From: Acidobacteriota bacterium
GTDB taxonomy: Bacteria; Acidobacteriota; JAAYUB01; JAMOQF01
DNA: 45,855 bases
Direction: 5' to 3'
Assembly (NCBI GenBank): GCA_027064125.1
Contig: JAMOQF010000110.1
Location: 1-45,855, forward strand
The position numbers and the translations under genes are program-made. The notes below the pieces were generated by a model, which was not told the origin of the DNA, searched no databases, and saw nothing but the letters and a program-made list of their open reading frames with translations. This document shows, one piece after another, positions 18,460-25,859 of the stretch (positions within the stretch are counted from its first letter, which is position 1; the number at the start of each line of letters is the position of its first letter).

Positions 18460-19644
18460 TTAAATTTCGGAAAGTGCATTTTCCAAATCTTCTATTAAAT
18501 CATCAACATCTTCACAACCAACTGATATTCTGACAAGGCCATCACTGATTCCGGCCTTTTCCCTCTCCTCCTTTGGAACAGAACTGTGCGTCATAGACGC
18601 GGGATGTTGAATTAATGTTTCAATACCGCCAAGTGATACAGCAAGAGTTGCAAGTTTAACGCTGTTCATTAATTTTCTACCTGCTTCAAGACCTCCTTTT
18701 ACTATGAAAGATATCATCGAACCAAAATCCTTCATCTGCTTTTTTGCAAGTTCATATTGTGGAAATGATTTTAGTCCAGGATAAAATACTATATCAACTT
18801 TGGGGTGACTTTCCAAAAATTCTGCTATCTTTTTTGCATTACTGCAGGCTCTTTCAACCCTTAATCCCAAACTTTTTATTCCCCTAAGTACCAGCCACGC
18901 CTGATGGGGATCAATTGTCCCACCGAGGTAAGTTAACATGTGTTTGATATTTTTATAATCTTCTTCATTTTTAGTGACTATAATCCCGGCAACTACATCA
19001 CTATGCCCATTTAAATATTTGGTCATGCTGTGAATTATTATATCTGCTCCCAATTTAAATGGGCTCTGAAGTATTGGGCTTGCAAAGGTGTTGTCCACTA
19101 CAAGTTTCATTCCATTTTCCTTGCATATTTCTGCACACGCTTTAATATCCGTCAGTTTAAGTGTGGGATTTGCAGGGGTTTCTACATATAAAAGTTTTGT
19201 ATTTGGCCTTATTGCTTTCTTTATATTTTCTACATTTGAGGTATCCACATATGTGGATTCAATATTAAACCTTGAAAGGTCCTTTTCCATTACAACTCTT
19301 GATGGACCATAAACGGCATCGGTGCTAATCATATGATCTCCAGCAGAAAGTAAAGATAGATAAACAGTTGTAACAGCAGCCATACCTGTAGAAGTTGCAA
19401 GACTCTTGTAGCCTCCTTCAAGCTGTGCAACACAATCTTCTAAAGCCACAGTTGTGGGATTTCCAAGGCGAGTGTAGATAAAACCACTCTTTTTACCACT
19501 AAAAATTTCCGCACCATCTTCAGCAGATTTAAAAGCAAATGTTGATGTCTGATAGATGGGAATCATGACAGCCCCATAAACCGGATCTGGATGCTGTCCT
19601 CCGTGAATCGCAGTTGTATTTTTACCTGAGAAGTTTTTTTCCAT
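18460..19644 (-). CDS. PLP-dependent Cys/Met metabolism enzyme (methionine gamma-lyase or cystathionine gamma-lyase type)
   Basis: The 394-aa product is a full-length Cys/Met-metabolism PLP enzyme. Motifs: 'YTRLGNPTTVALEDCVAQLE', 'ATSTGMAA', 'VVDNTFASP' (Asp for pyridine N), the PLP lysine in 'IHSMTKYLNGHSD', and 'GGIETLIQHPASMTHS'. At the position of the catalytic Cys of Pseudomonas methionine gamma-lyase ('YGCT') it has 'YGPS', so strict methionine gamma-lyase activity is uncertain; cystathionine gamma-lyase/synthase is possible. ATG 19644 has an AAGGAG site. A promoter (TTGAAA, 17 bases, TAAACT; 19677-19705) drives it away from the Crp-like gene. The sulfur theme is echoed by the decayed DsrE gene downstream. 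Confidence 0.88.
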   Translation of the reverse strand: MEKNFSGKNTTAIHGGQHPDPVYGAVMIPIYQTSTFAFKSAEDGAEIFSGKKSGFIYTRLGNPTTVALEDCVAQLEGGYKSLATSTGMAAVTTVYLSLLSAGDHMISTDAVYGPSRVVMEKDLSRFNIESTYVDTSNVENIKKAIRPNTKLLYVETPANPTLKLTDIKACAEICKENGMKLVVDNTFASPILQSPFKLGADIIIHSMTKYLNGHSDVVAGIIVTKNEEDYKNIKHMLTYLGGTIDPHQAWLVLRGIKSLGLRVERACSNAKKIAEFLESHPKVDIVFYPGLKSFPQYELAKKQMKDFGSMISFIVKGGLEAGRKLMNSVKLATLAVSLGGIETLIQHPASMTHSSVPKEEREKAGISDGLVRISVGCEDVDDLIEDLENALSEI

Positions 19645-19676
19645 AATTATTCTCCTTAAAAAAATTTTTAATAAGA

Positions 19677-19705
19677 AGTTTAATCCATAACACTTTTTTT
19701 TTCAA
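19677..19705 (-). promoter_or_regulatory. Probable promoter of the PLP enzyme gene
   Basis: On the minus strand TTGAAA (19700-19705) and TAAACT (19677-19682) are 17 bases apart, upstream of the AAGGAG site and ATG 19644. It lies back to back with the promoter of the Crp-like gene, so the regulator could control both. No clear Crp-type palindrome was found. Confidence 0.5.
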
Positions 19706-19711
19706 TTTTAA

Positions 19712-19740
19712 TTGTAAGTTTAATTTTTTTTTAATATCAT
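19712..19740 (+). promoter_or_regulatory. Probable promoter of the Crp-like regulator gene
   Basis: TTGTAA (19712-19717) and TATCAT (19735-19740) are 17 bases apart. Initiation would fall at about 19746-19748, exactly at the GTG start codon 19747, which fits the absence of any ribosome site and suggests a leaderless message. Confidence 0.5.
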
Positions 19741-19746
19741 ATAAAT

Positions 19747-20439
19747 GTGATTGATTTTAGTGAAAAGGGTAAAACAATAGCTTTTCTAAAGAGGATTCCC
19801 CTATTTTCGGGGCTAACTGAAGAAGAACTTGAAGAAATTGTTCACATATTCAAGGAAAATTTTTATAAGAAAAATGAGGTTATTTTTAGAGAAGAGGACA
19901 CTGGAAAACATATGTACATAGTAAAATTTGGAAAAGTAAAAGTGGTACAAACCTCTAAATTTGGAAAGGAAAATATCGTTGCCATTCACAATGAAGGAGA
20001 TACATTTGGAGAATTATCCCTAATAGATGGTAAAACAATGCCTGCAACGGTTTTGGCCATGGAAGATTGTAAAATAATATCCGTTGATGCAAATTATTTT
20101 AGAAATGTACTACTTCAAAATAAGAAAATTTTAAATAATCTCATAAATGTTTTATGTCAGAAACTCAGGACATCCTTCAAATTAATGAAGATTTTGAAAT
20201 ATACCAGTGCCTTTGACCGGGTTAAATATTTACTTGCAGATTTTGGCAAAATAAATGGATATGAAATTGAAGATGGCATAAAGATAAATATTAAAATAAC
20301 ACATCAGGAAATAGCAGAACTTGTGGGAATTTCAAGGGAAACCGCAAGCAGAACCATATCAAAACTTCAATCAATGGGCAAGTTGGAAGTTAAAGAACAC
20401 TATTTTATTTTGAAAGATAGGGAATTCTGGCAGGTTTAA
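19747..20439 (+). CDS. Crp/Fnr-family transcriptional regulator
   Basis: The 230-aa product has an N-terminal cyclic-nucleotide-binding-fold domain ('FLKRIPLFSGLTEEELEEIV', 'EGDTFGELSLIDGKTMPATV'), a long linking helix, and a Crp-type winged helix-turn-helix ('ITHQEIAELVGISRETASRT'). Where CRP has the cAMP-phosphate-binding Arg-Ser, this protein has Met-Pro ('KTMPATV'), and it lacks the N-terminal cysteines of FNR, so neither cAMP nor [4Fe-4S] sensing is supported. The signal is unknown. Translation from GTG 19747 has no Shine-Dalgarno sequence and may be leaderless. It is the first gene of a three-gene unit with the 68-aa protein and the HD-GYP response regulator. Confidence 0.92.
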   Translation: MIDFSEKGKTIAFLKRIPLFSGLTEEELEEIVHIFKENFYKKNEVIFREEDTGKHMYIVKFGKVKVVQTSKFGKENIVAIHNEGDTFGELSLIDGKTMPATVLAMEDCKIISVDANYFRNVLLQNKKILNNLINVLCQKLRTSFKLMKILKYTSAFDRVKYLLADFGKINGYEIEDGIKINIKITHQEIAELVGISRETASRTISKLQSMGKLEVKEHYFILKDREFWQV

Positions 20440-20440
20440 A

Positions 20441-20647
20441 GTGGAAGAAAAGGAACTTGAAAAAAATATAAGGGAGATAAAACACAACATTTTTAACTAT
20501 CTTACCACCATTAAGGGGCAAATATCACTCCTCAAATTAAAAGAAAATTTCTCTGAAAAGGGAAATGAGAGATGTAAAAAAATTTCCGATAGTTGTTTAA
20601 AAATAGAAGAGGAACTAAAAAAGATAGATGAAATATTTAAAAAATAA
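20441..20647 (+). CDS. 68-aa stand-alone protein resembling a histidine-kinase dimerisation (H-box) domain
   Basis: The product is a short, fully helical-looking, charged protein. Its centre, 'IKHNIFNYLTTIKGQISLLK', matches the histidine-kinase H-box pattern H-[EN]-x-x-N-x-L-T-x-I-x-G-x-x-x-L-L. The second half ('CLKIEEELKKIDEIF') could be the second helix of a four-helix dimeric bundle. There is no ATPase domain and no room for one. It starts at GTG 20441, one base after the crp-like stop, and ends 2 bases before the receiver-HD-GYP gene. It may be a phosphotransfer or docking partner for that receiver. That role is inference; the histidine and its context are visible in the sequence. Confidence 0.7.
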   Translation: MEEKELEKNIREIKHNIFNYLTTIKGQISLLKLKENFSEKGNERCKKISDSCLKIEEELKKIDEIFKK

Positions 20648-20649
20648 AA

Positions 20650-21750
20650 ATGGTAGAAAAAATTGACAATTCAAAATACAAAATTTTAGTTACAGAAGAT
20701 GAGGAAAGTGTAAGGGAAATCATTAGTTGGTGCCTTAAGGAAAATGGCTACTCTGTGGTAACAGCAGAAAATGGAAAAGTAGCCCTTGAAAAATTTAAGA
20801 AGGATACCTTTCATCTAATATTGAGTGATATCAAAATGCCCCAAATGACTGGGATAGAACTTTTAAAGGAAATCAAGCGAATAGATCCAGATATGCCAGT
20901 TATAATGGTAACAGCTGTTTCCGATGTTAATATTGCCCTCGATGCACTAAAAAATGGAGCCTATGATTATGTTACAAAGCCCTTTAATCTGGAAGAACTT
21001 ATTATTGCAGTAAAGAGAGCTCTTGAAAAAAGGGAATTGATACTAAAAAATAAAGAATACCAACAATTCTTAGAACAAAAAGTGGAAGAACAGACAAGGG
21101 AGATAAAGACACTCTATTTAAACGCCATCAAATCCCTCGTATTTGCCCTTGAAGCAAAGGATAAATACACTGAAGGTCACAGTAAAAGAGTAACTTTCTA
21201 CGCATGTGAAATAGCAAAGAGGATGGGGCTATCGAATCTTATGATTCATAAAATTCATCTTGCAGGGTTGCTCCATGATATTGGAAAAATTGGGGTGAAG
21301 GAAAGCATATTAAATAAACCTGGAAAACTCACAAATGATGAATATAGACACATATATGATCATCCGGTAACAGGGGCGAAAATTTTAACACCTGTTTTAA
21401 AAGATAAAGATATCCTCAGTTTCATAAGACATCACCATGAAAGATATGATGGGACAGGAAGACCTGACGGACTTAAAGGTGAAGAAATTCCACTTGGGGC
21501 AAGAATCTTAGCCGTTGCGGATACCTTTGATGCAATTACCTCAGATAGGCCCTATAGAAAAGCCCTAACAGTGGATTTTGCTTTAAGGGAGATAAAAAGA
21601 TGTTCGGGATCCCAATTTGATCCCATTGTTGTAATTCACTTTATGGATTTTGCAGAAGAAAAATTAAAAAATGTAATTTATATTAAACCAGTTATAAATG
21701 ATATTTTTCCTGAAATAGAAAGGGAAGAATTTTTAGTGGAAAATATGTGA
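20650..21750 (+). CDS. Response regulator with HD-GYP output (RpfG-like)
   Basis: The 366-aa product has a complete receiver domain (about 10-125): acidic pair in 'VTEDEES', acceptor Asp in 'LILSDIKMPQMTG', 'VTA' and Lys in 'VTKPFN'. A helical linker follows, then an HD-GYP domain from about 165: 'HSKRVTFYACEIAKRMG', 'LLHDIGKIG', '[20 protein letters not shown]', 'RILAVADTFDAITSDRPYR'. The nominal GYP tripeptide is GRP, while the metal-binding HD and HH residues are intact, so cyclic di-GMP hydrolysis remains likely. ATG 20650 follows the small H-box protein by 2 bases. The receiver could be phosphorylated by that protein or by an unlinked kinase. Confidence 0.93.
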   Translation: MVEKIDNSKYKILVTEDEESVREIISWCLKENGYSVVTAENGKVALEKFKKDTFHLILSDIKMPQMTGIELLKEIKRIDPDMPVIMVTAVSDVNIALDALKNGAYDYVTKPFNLEELIIAVKRALEKRELILKNKEYQQFLEQKVEEQTREIKTLYLNAIKSLVFALEAKDKYTEGHSKRVTFYACEIAKRMGLSNLMIHKIHLAGLLHDIGKIGVKESILNKPGKLTNDEYRHIYDHPVTGAKILTPVLKDKDILSFIRHHHERYDGTGRPDGLKGEEIPLGARILAVADTFDAITSDRPYRKALTVDFALREIKRCSGSQFDPIVVIHFMDFAEEKLKNVIYIKPVINDIFPEIEREEFLVENM

Positions 21751-21799
21751 TTTTTTTTAAATATATAATTCTTTTTTAATAGAAATCAAGAGGAAAACT

Positions 21800-23212
21800 A
21801 TGGTTCCTTCTTCTGATAAAGAAAAGAAAAATGCCAAATTCACTTTTTTTTTCCTACTTGTTTTATTTTATTTATTTTTCATATATGAAGCAGTCATAGG
21901 AAATTTACACTTTATAAATAAACCTGAAATATACTTAATCATCATTCTCTTTCTACTTTTTACTAAAAAAACGAAAGAATTCATTAGGGATTGGGTTTTA
22001 TTTATTGGTATTTTATACACCTTTGACGCCTTGAGGGGATTTGCCTTTTATACAGTTGTAAAATATCACAGGAAGTATTTCATGTGGTATGTCCTAAAAA
22101 TCGAAAAGGCAATACTCGGAGGAAAAACAATAACAAACATTTTGCAATCAATCTTTTGGCACGGAAAAATTACCTTTTTTGAAAAATTCCTGACTTCAAT
22201 TCACGCTTCGCATTTTTTAATCTTTTTAGTGGTTGGAGTTTTTATATGGATTGACAACAGAGAAAAATTTTATCAGTACGCTACAGGTTTGTCAGTTGTA
22301 ATGTTTTTTGGTATACTTGGATATATCTTAATTCCCACCGCTCCCCCATGGATTGCAAGTAATATGCTGGTAATTCCAAAGTTTGAAAGAATTATAATAC
22401 ATGTATATAGGGACTTACCCACTACATTGTTAGCCATTTTTGACACAAATCCAGTTGCTGCCATGCCATCGATCCACGCAGCCTTTCCCTTTTTCATATT
22501 CCTTTTTACAGTGAAAAATTACAGGTTGAGATATAAAATCATCTCTTTTATCTACTTTTTATTGGTTACCTTCACAGTTACCTATTGTGGAGAGCACTAC
22601 CTTACAGATGTCCTTACAGGATGTGTTGTATCCATTGTGGCACTATTCCTCTATCCATACATCCTACCTCTATACAAAAAAATTATTTTCATAGATGGAA
22701 AAAATAGCAAAAAACCATTAAAAATTGTTTTTATTTCTTTACTTCTAATTTTCTTTTCCTCATTTCTTGGGAAGATAACCAACGCATCTGAGTACTTCGA
22801 AAAAAATCCCGACTTTATTTCCATGTCTTTTATCAAAGATGAACTTGAAGGAAAGTCAATTCTCTCTGAATATTACAAAGGCGAATACTATCTAATAAAA
22901 AAGAACTACCTTAAAGCCATGACACATTCAAAAAAAGCCATTCATATATTATTAAGTGCAATTTCAAAATGTAAAAATGATAAAAAAAGGCTGTATTTAA
23001 TCGAAATATTGACTAAAGCAAAGCTCATCTATGCAAGTTCTTACCTTCTAAACAACTACAATAAAAAAAATAAAGAAGAACTTATATTGAAATTAATTAG
23101 AGATAGAAAAAAACTTTCCTGGGGTAATATATATTTTATAATAATAAAAGAGGGATATAAAATGGGTTATCTAAATAAAAATGATGTAGTAAAATTACTT
23201 AATTACAAATAA
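21800..23212 (+). CDS. Aur1/PAP2-like integral membrane lipid phosphotransferase/phosphatase with C-terminal extension
   Basis: The 470-aa product has about six membrane helices. The PAP2/Aur1-type active-site motifs are 'PTAPPWIAS' (C1-like), 'AAMPSIHAAFPFF' (catalytic His in C2) and 'YCGEHYLTDVLTG' (C3 His-Asp). This is the PAP2_3/inositolphosphotransferase branch rather than the small PAP2 enzymes. After a last helix near 315 come about 155 residues of soluble, helical, Lys-rich sequence, perhaps TPR-like ('YYLIKKNYLKAMTHSKKAIH'), an uncommon addition. ATG 21800 has an AAGAGGA site. It likely acts on a lipid or lipid-linked phosphate at the inner membrane; the substrate is unknown. It is co-directional with the HD-GYP gene, 49 bases upstream. 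Confidence 0.8.
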   Translation: MVPSSDKEKKNAKFTFFFLLVLFYLFFIYEAVIGNLHFINKPEIYLIIILFLLFTKKTKEFIRDWVLFIGILYTFDALRGFAFYTVVKYHRKYFMWYVLKIEKAILGGKTITNILQSIFWHGKITFFEKFLTSIHASHFLIFLVVGVFIWIDNREKFYQYATGLSVVMFFGILGYILIPTAPPWIASNMLVIPKFERIIIHVYRDLPTTLLAIFDTNPVAAMPSIHAAFPFFIFLFTVKNYRLRYKIISFIYFLLVTFTVTYCGEHYLTDVLTGCVVSIVALFLYPYILPLYKKIIFIDGKNSKKPLKIVFISLLLIFFSSFLGKITNASEYFEKNPDFISMSFIKDELEGKSILSEYYKGEYYLIKKNYLKAMTHSKKAIHILLSAISKCKNDKKRLYLIEILTKAKLIYASSYLLNNYNKKNKEELILKLIRDRKKLSWGNIYFIIIKEGYKMGYLNKNDVVKLLNYK

Positions 23213-23289
23213 ATCCAATGTCACCTCAAATTTTAGTGAAACAGGATAATATCTCCTTTTAAGAGAAAAAGATACTTAATAAAGAAAAA

Positions 23290-23490
23290 AACTATATCTT
23301 TTTTCATCAGGCTTTTTTCACCCTCTTTTTATATGAGGTCAGATATATCGCTTAAGTTACTTACATGCTGATGGGATATTGATGTACACATCAAATTTCC
23401 TATTATTTTTCATGTCTTTCTTGTTGAAACTTCTGCCATGAATATCGCCCGTACCATATCCTTAAGATTAAAAATATAATCCTTTTCGAA
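23290..23490 (-). pseudogene. Remnant of an IS256/mutator-type transposase
   Basis: One minus-strand frame reads 'NLKDMVRAIFMAEVSTRKT*', continuing 'KIIGNLMCTSISHQHVSNLS', then a second stop and 'KEGEKSLMKK'. The 'MY..GVSTRKV..I...L.G.SIS...VS.L' pattern is that of the N-terminal HTH region of IS256-family transposases. There are two in-frame stops (TGA and TAA) and no continuation into the DDE catalytic region, so it is a short fossil. Its upstream edge abuts a 21-bp palindrome. The family call is from motif recognition only. Confidence 0.5.
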
Positions 23491-23496
23491 GAGAAA

Positions 23497-23517
23497 AAAT
23501 ACTGTCAGACAGTATTT
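23497..23517. repeat. Perfect 21-bp palindrome
   Basis: AAATACTGTC and GACAGTATTT flank a single central A. It lies between the transposase remnant and repeat array 2. Its core TGTCAGACA resembles the oriented GTGTCAGACA/GTGTCAGGCA motif of the arrays, so it may be an insertion-site or end element of the same system. An operator is possible but there is no adjacent gene start. Confidence 0.75.
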
Positions 23518-24290
23518 ACAATTTGCAATTTAAATTTAAAAATTTTGCAGAATTTGAATTTTGATATGGATTATTTTAAGAAAGGTGCCAGGCAAGTAAT
23601 AGGCAAACAAGAAGTAAGTAAGGATAAGAAAGGTAGGAAGGGACAGACCTGAAAAAGACCTGAAAATGGGATTAAGAAAAAGAGCCAGACAAGATTTTAG
23701 ATTTAGAATTGGGAAAAGGAAAATGTGTCAGGCTGAATTTACCGAATTTACCTCCCACATAATCCCCATCAGGGGTTTATAAGAAAAGAAAGAAAAGGAT
23801 TTTTTCTTTTTTGTCTGGTACTATTTTTTCATAAATTTTTAGAGGCTTTTGGTATGGCAAATAAGAAAAAAACTCAAATCTGGTGGAATTAAACTCCTCT
23901 GGCAAAAACCAACAATTGAATAAAAACTCTTTTTTCATCCTACAAACCTTTGGGGGGATATTTGGGAAGCAAATAAGAAAAAATCGAATTCTTGCAGGAA
24001 CAAAATCCTCTGGAGAAAATCAAGTGATTAAATATTCCCTTACCCTTCTATAAACCTTCTGGGATGGCATTTGTGGGCAGGTAGGAAAAGAAGCTAAAAT
24101 CTGGCAAATATGAAAAAAGAGGTGCCAGGCAAGATAAGAGTAAAAAAAGTGTCAGGCAAAAATTCAAGAGAAATTCAAGTGGCTTTAAACTGGCAATAAC
24201 TTAAATTTTTTTGCAAAAATCAACGATTAAGCAAAATTTCTTTTTTTATCCTATAAACCTTTAGAAGGACTTCAGGAAAGGAAGTGAAAA
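23515..24290. repeat. Dispersed repeat family, array 2
   Basis: This array has the same modules in the same orientation as array 1. AATTTGCAATTTAAATTT-type phased runs occupy 23515-23573. GGTGCCAGGCA (23584) is followed by GGGACAGACCTG (23640-23651) and GTGTCAGGC (23725). Then come 'GGGTTTATAAG' with 'AGAAAGAAAAGGATTTTTTC' (from about 23774) and units with cores near 23829, 23941, 24049 and 24252. The last interval contains an extra insertion with GGTGCCAGGCA (24121) and AGTGTCAGGCA (24148). A GGGGGCATACCTG block sits at 24318. Units carry 'CTCTGGCAAAAACCAACAAT' as in array 1. It is noncoding. Confidence 0.82.
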
Positions 24291-24423
24291 TGGTGAAAGA
24301 TGTGAATAAACATGATTGGGGGCATACCTGAATTGTAGAAAATTTTTTTCAGGAAAAAATGTCATAAATATGGATACTTCTGAAAATTTTTCTTAAAAAT
24401 TAACTCAACCTTTTTTTCACAAA

Positions 24424-24440
24424 AGGAGATTTTTTCTCCT
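24424..24440 (-). terminator. Possible hairpin terminator of the kinase/response-regulator operon
   Basis: AGGAGA (24424-24429) and TCTCCT (24435-24440) enclose a 5-base loop. On the minus strand it is followed by only three U residues before a G, 31 bases after the response-regulator stop. A short stem and weak tail make this tentative. Confidence 0.35.
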
Positions 24441-24470
24441 GACACAATACTACACTGCCCAAAATAAAAT

Positions 24471-25859
24471 CTAATTAAACAATTTCTCTATATTTATTCC
24501 GAATCTCTTTATCTTTTCATTTAAAGTTGGTGGATTTATATTTAGGAGAGAGGCTGCCTTTTTCTGGTTTCCGCGGGTTTTCTTAAGAGCCTTTAATATC
24601 AAACCCTTTTCAAATTCATTTACCACTTCTTTTAAATTTAAACCTTTTTCAGGAAAATTAACATGGGTAAAATCTATGGTTTTGGTATCTTTAATAACAT
24701 TAAATTCTATCAAATTGTCCCTTAATACCCCATCCTCACAAAGTACAATTGCCCTTTCCACAACATTTTGCAACTCCCTTACATTTCCGGGCCAATCATA
24801 TTCAAGAAGTGCCTCAAAAAAGTTTTTTTCAACCCTTTCAATTAATTTGTTATTTTCAACAGAAAATTTCTCTATAAAGTGTTTTGTTAAAGGTATTATA
24901 TCCTCTTTTCTCTCCCTTAAAGGTGGTATTTCTATCTTTATAACATTCAACCTATAAAATAGGTCTTCTCTAAATTTTCCCTCCTTTATCAGTTGAATAA
25001 GAGGAACATTTGTTGCAGCAATAACCTTTACATCTATTTTTATACTCTCTGTACTGCCAAGAGGTCTAAATTCCTTATCCTGAAGCACCCTCAGTAATTT
25101 ACCCTGAACTTCAAGTGGCATTCCTCCAATTTCATCCAGGAATATAACTCCACCATCTGCCTGTTTAAAAAGTCCTTCTTTGTCGTGACTTGCACCTGTA
25201 AATGCCCCCTTTTTATAACCAAAAAACTCACTTTCAAGTAAATTTGCAGGAAAATTAGTACAATTTACAGCAACAAATCTCTCTTTATTCCTATCACTTA
25301 ATTTGTGAATTAATCTTGCCACAAGTTCCTTTCCTGTTCCAGTTTCCCCTTCAATTAAAACATTTGTCTTTGTATTACACACCTGATTAATTTTCTTTAA
25401 AATATTTTTAACTGCCTCACTATTTCCAATTAATTCTTTCCCCTTTTTCTTTTCTTCCACAAACTTTTTTAAAAGTATATTTTCACTAAGTAATTTCCTG
25501 TGGGACAGTGCCTTTTCAATTATCATTAAAAGAAGTCTGTTATCTATCGGCTTTGTTAAAAAGTAAAAGGCTCCCCTCTTCATGGCCTCAGCAGACACTT
25601 CCTCTTTTCCATAAGCAGTAATAATTACTACCACGACATTTGGGTCAATACTCTTCAATTTTTCAAGAATAGTTATCCCATTTTCTCCGGGTAGCATATA
25701 ATCAAGAAGCACAACATCAAATTTTCCACTTTTATATCTTTTTAATCCATCCTCGCCATCTTTTGCAGTTTCACAGGAAAAACCTTTTTTTGTAAGCAAA
25801 TTTGAAAAGGTCTCTCTAATTATCTCTTCATCATCAATTAAAAGAATTTTCCCCTTCAA
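24471..25859 (-). CDS. Sigma54-dependent response regulator (NtrC/AtoC family)
   Basis: The 462-aa product has a receiver domain (about 3-118, acceptor in 'DVVLLDYMLPGENG'), a sigma54-interaction AAA+ domain (about 137-370; Walker A 'GETGTGKE', 'GAFTGA' loop, Walker B 'GVIFLDEIGGMP', 'WPGNVRELQNVVERAI') and a C-terminal Fis-type HTH ('NQKKAASLLNINPPTLNEKI'). It should activate sigma54 promoters when phosphorylated by the adjacent kinase. The start is TTG 25859 with a GGAGG site close upstream; it overlaps the kinase gene by 26 bases, so translation is coupled. I did not find a convincing -24/-12 promoter in the window, so its targets may lie elsewhere. Confidence 0.95.
   Translation of the reverse strand: MKGKILLIDDEEIIRETFSNLLTKKGFSCETAKDGEDGLKRYKSGKFDVVLLDYMLPGENGITILEKLKSIDPNVVVVIITAYGKEEVSAEAMKRGAFYFLTKPIDNRLLLMIIEKALSHRKLLSENILLKKFVEEKKKGKELIGNSEAVKNILKKINQVCNTKTNVLIEGETGTGKELVARLIHKLSDRNKERFVAVNCTNFPANLLESEFFGYKKGAFTGASHDKEGLFKQADGGVIFLDEIGGMPLEVQGKLLRVLQDKEFRPLGSTESIKIDVKVIAATNVPLIQLIKEGKFREDLFYRLNVIKIEIPPLRERKEDIIPLTKHFIEKFSVENNKLIERVEKNFFEALLEYDWPGNVRELQNVVERAIVLCEDGVLRDNLIEFNVIKDTKTIDFTHVNFPEKGLNLKEVVNEFEKGLILKALKKTRGNQKKAASLLNINPPTLNEKIKRFGINIEKLFN

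Larger units (their letters stand above)
23213..24470. other. 1.26-kb noncoding region with transposase remnant and repeat array 2
   Basis: The region lies between two convergent genes. From left to right it contains AT-rich sequence with no features, a decayed IS256-type transposase fragment (23290-23490), a perfect 21-bp palindrome (23497-23517), array 2 of the dispersed repeat family, and a hairpin next to the response-regulator stop codon. Confidence 0.75.

Noticed and set aside
19700-19717. Crp/Fnr operator between the PLP enzyme and the regulator
   Set aside because: CAATT-TT-AATTG is too short and AT-rich to distinguish from background; it does not fit TGTGA or TTGAT half-sites.
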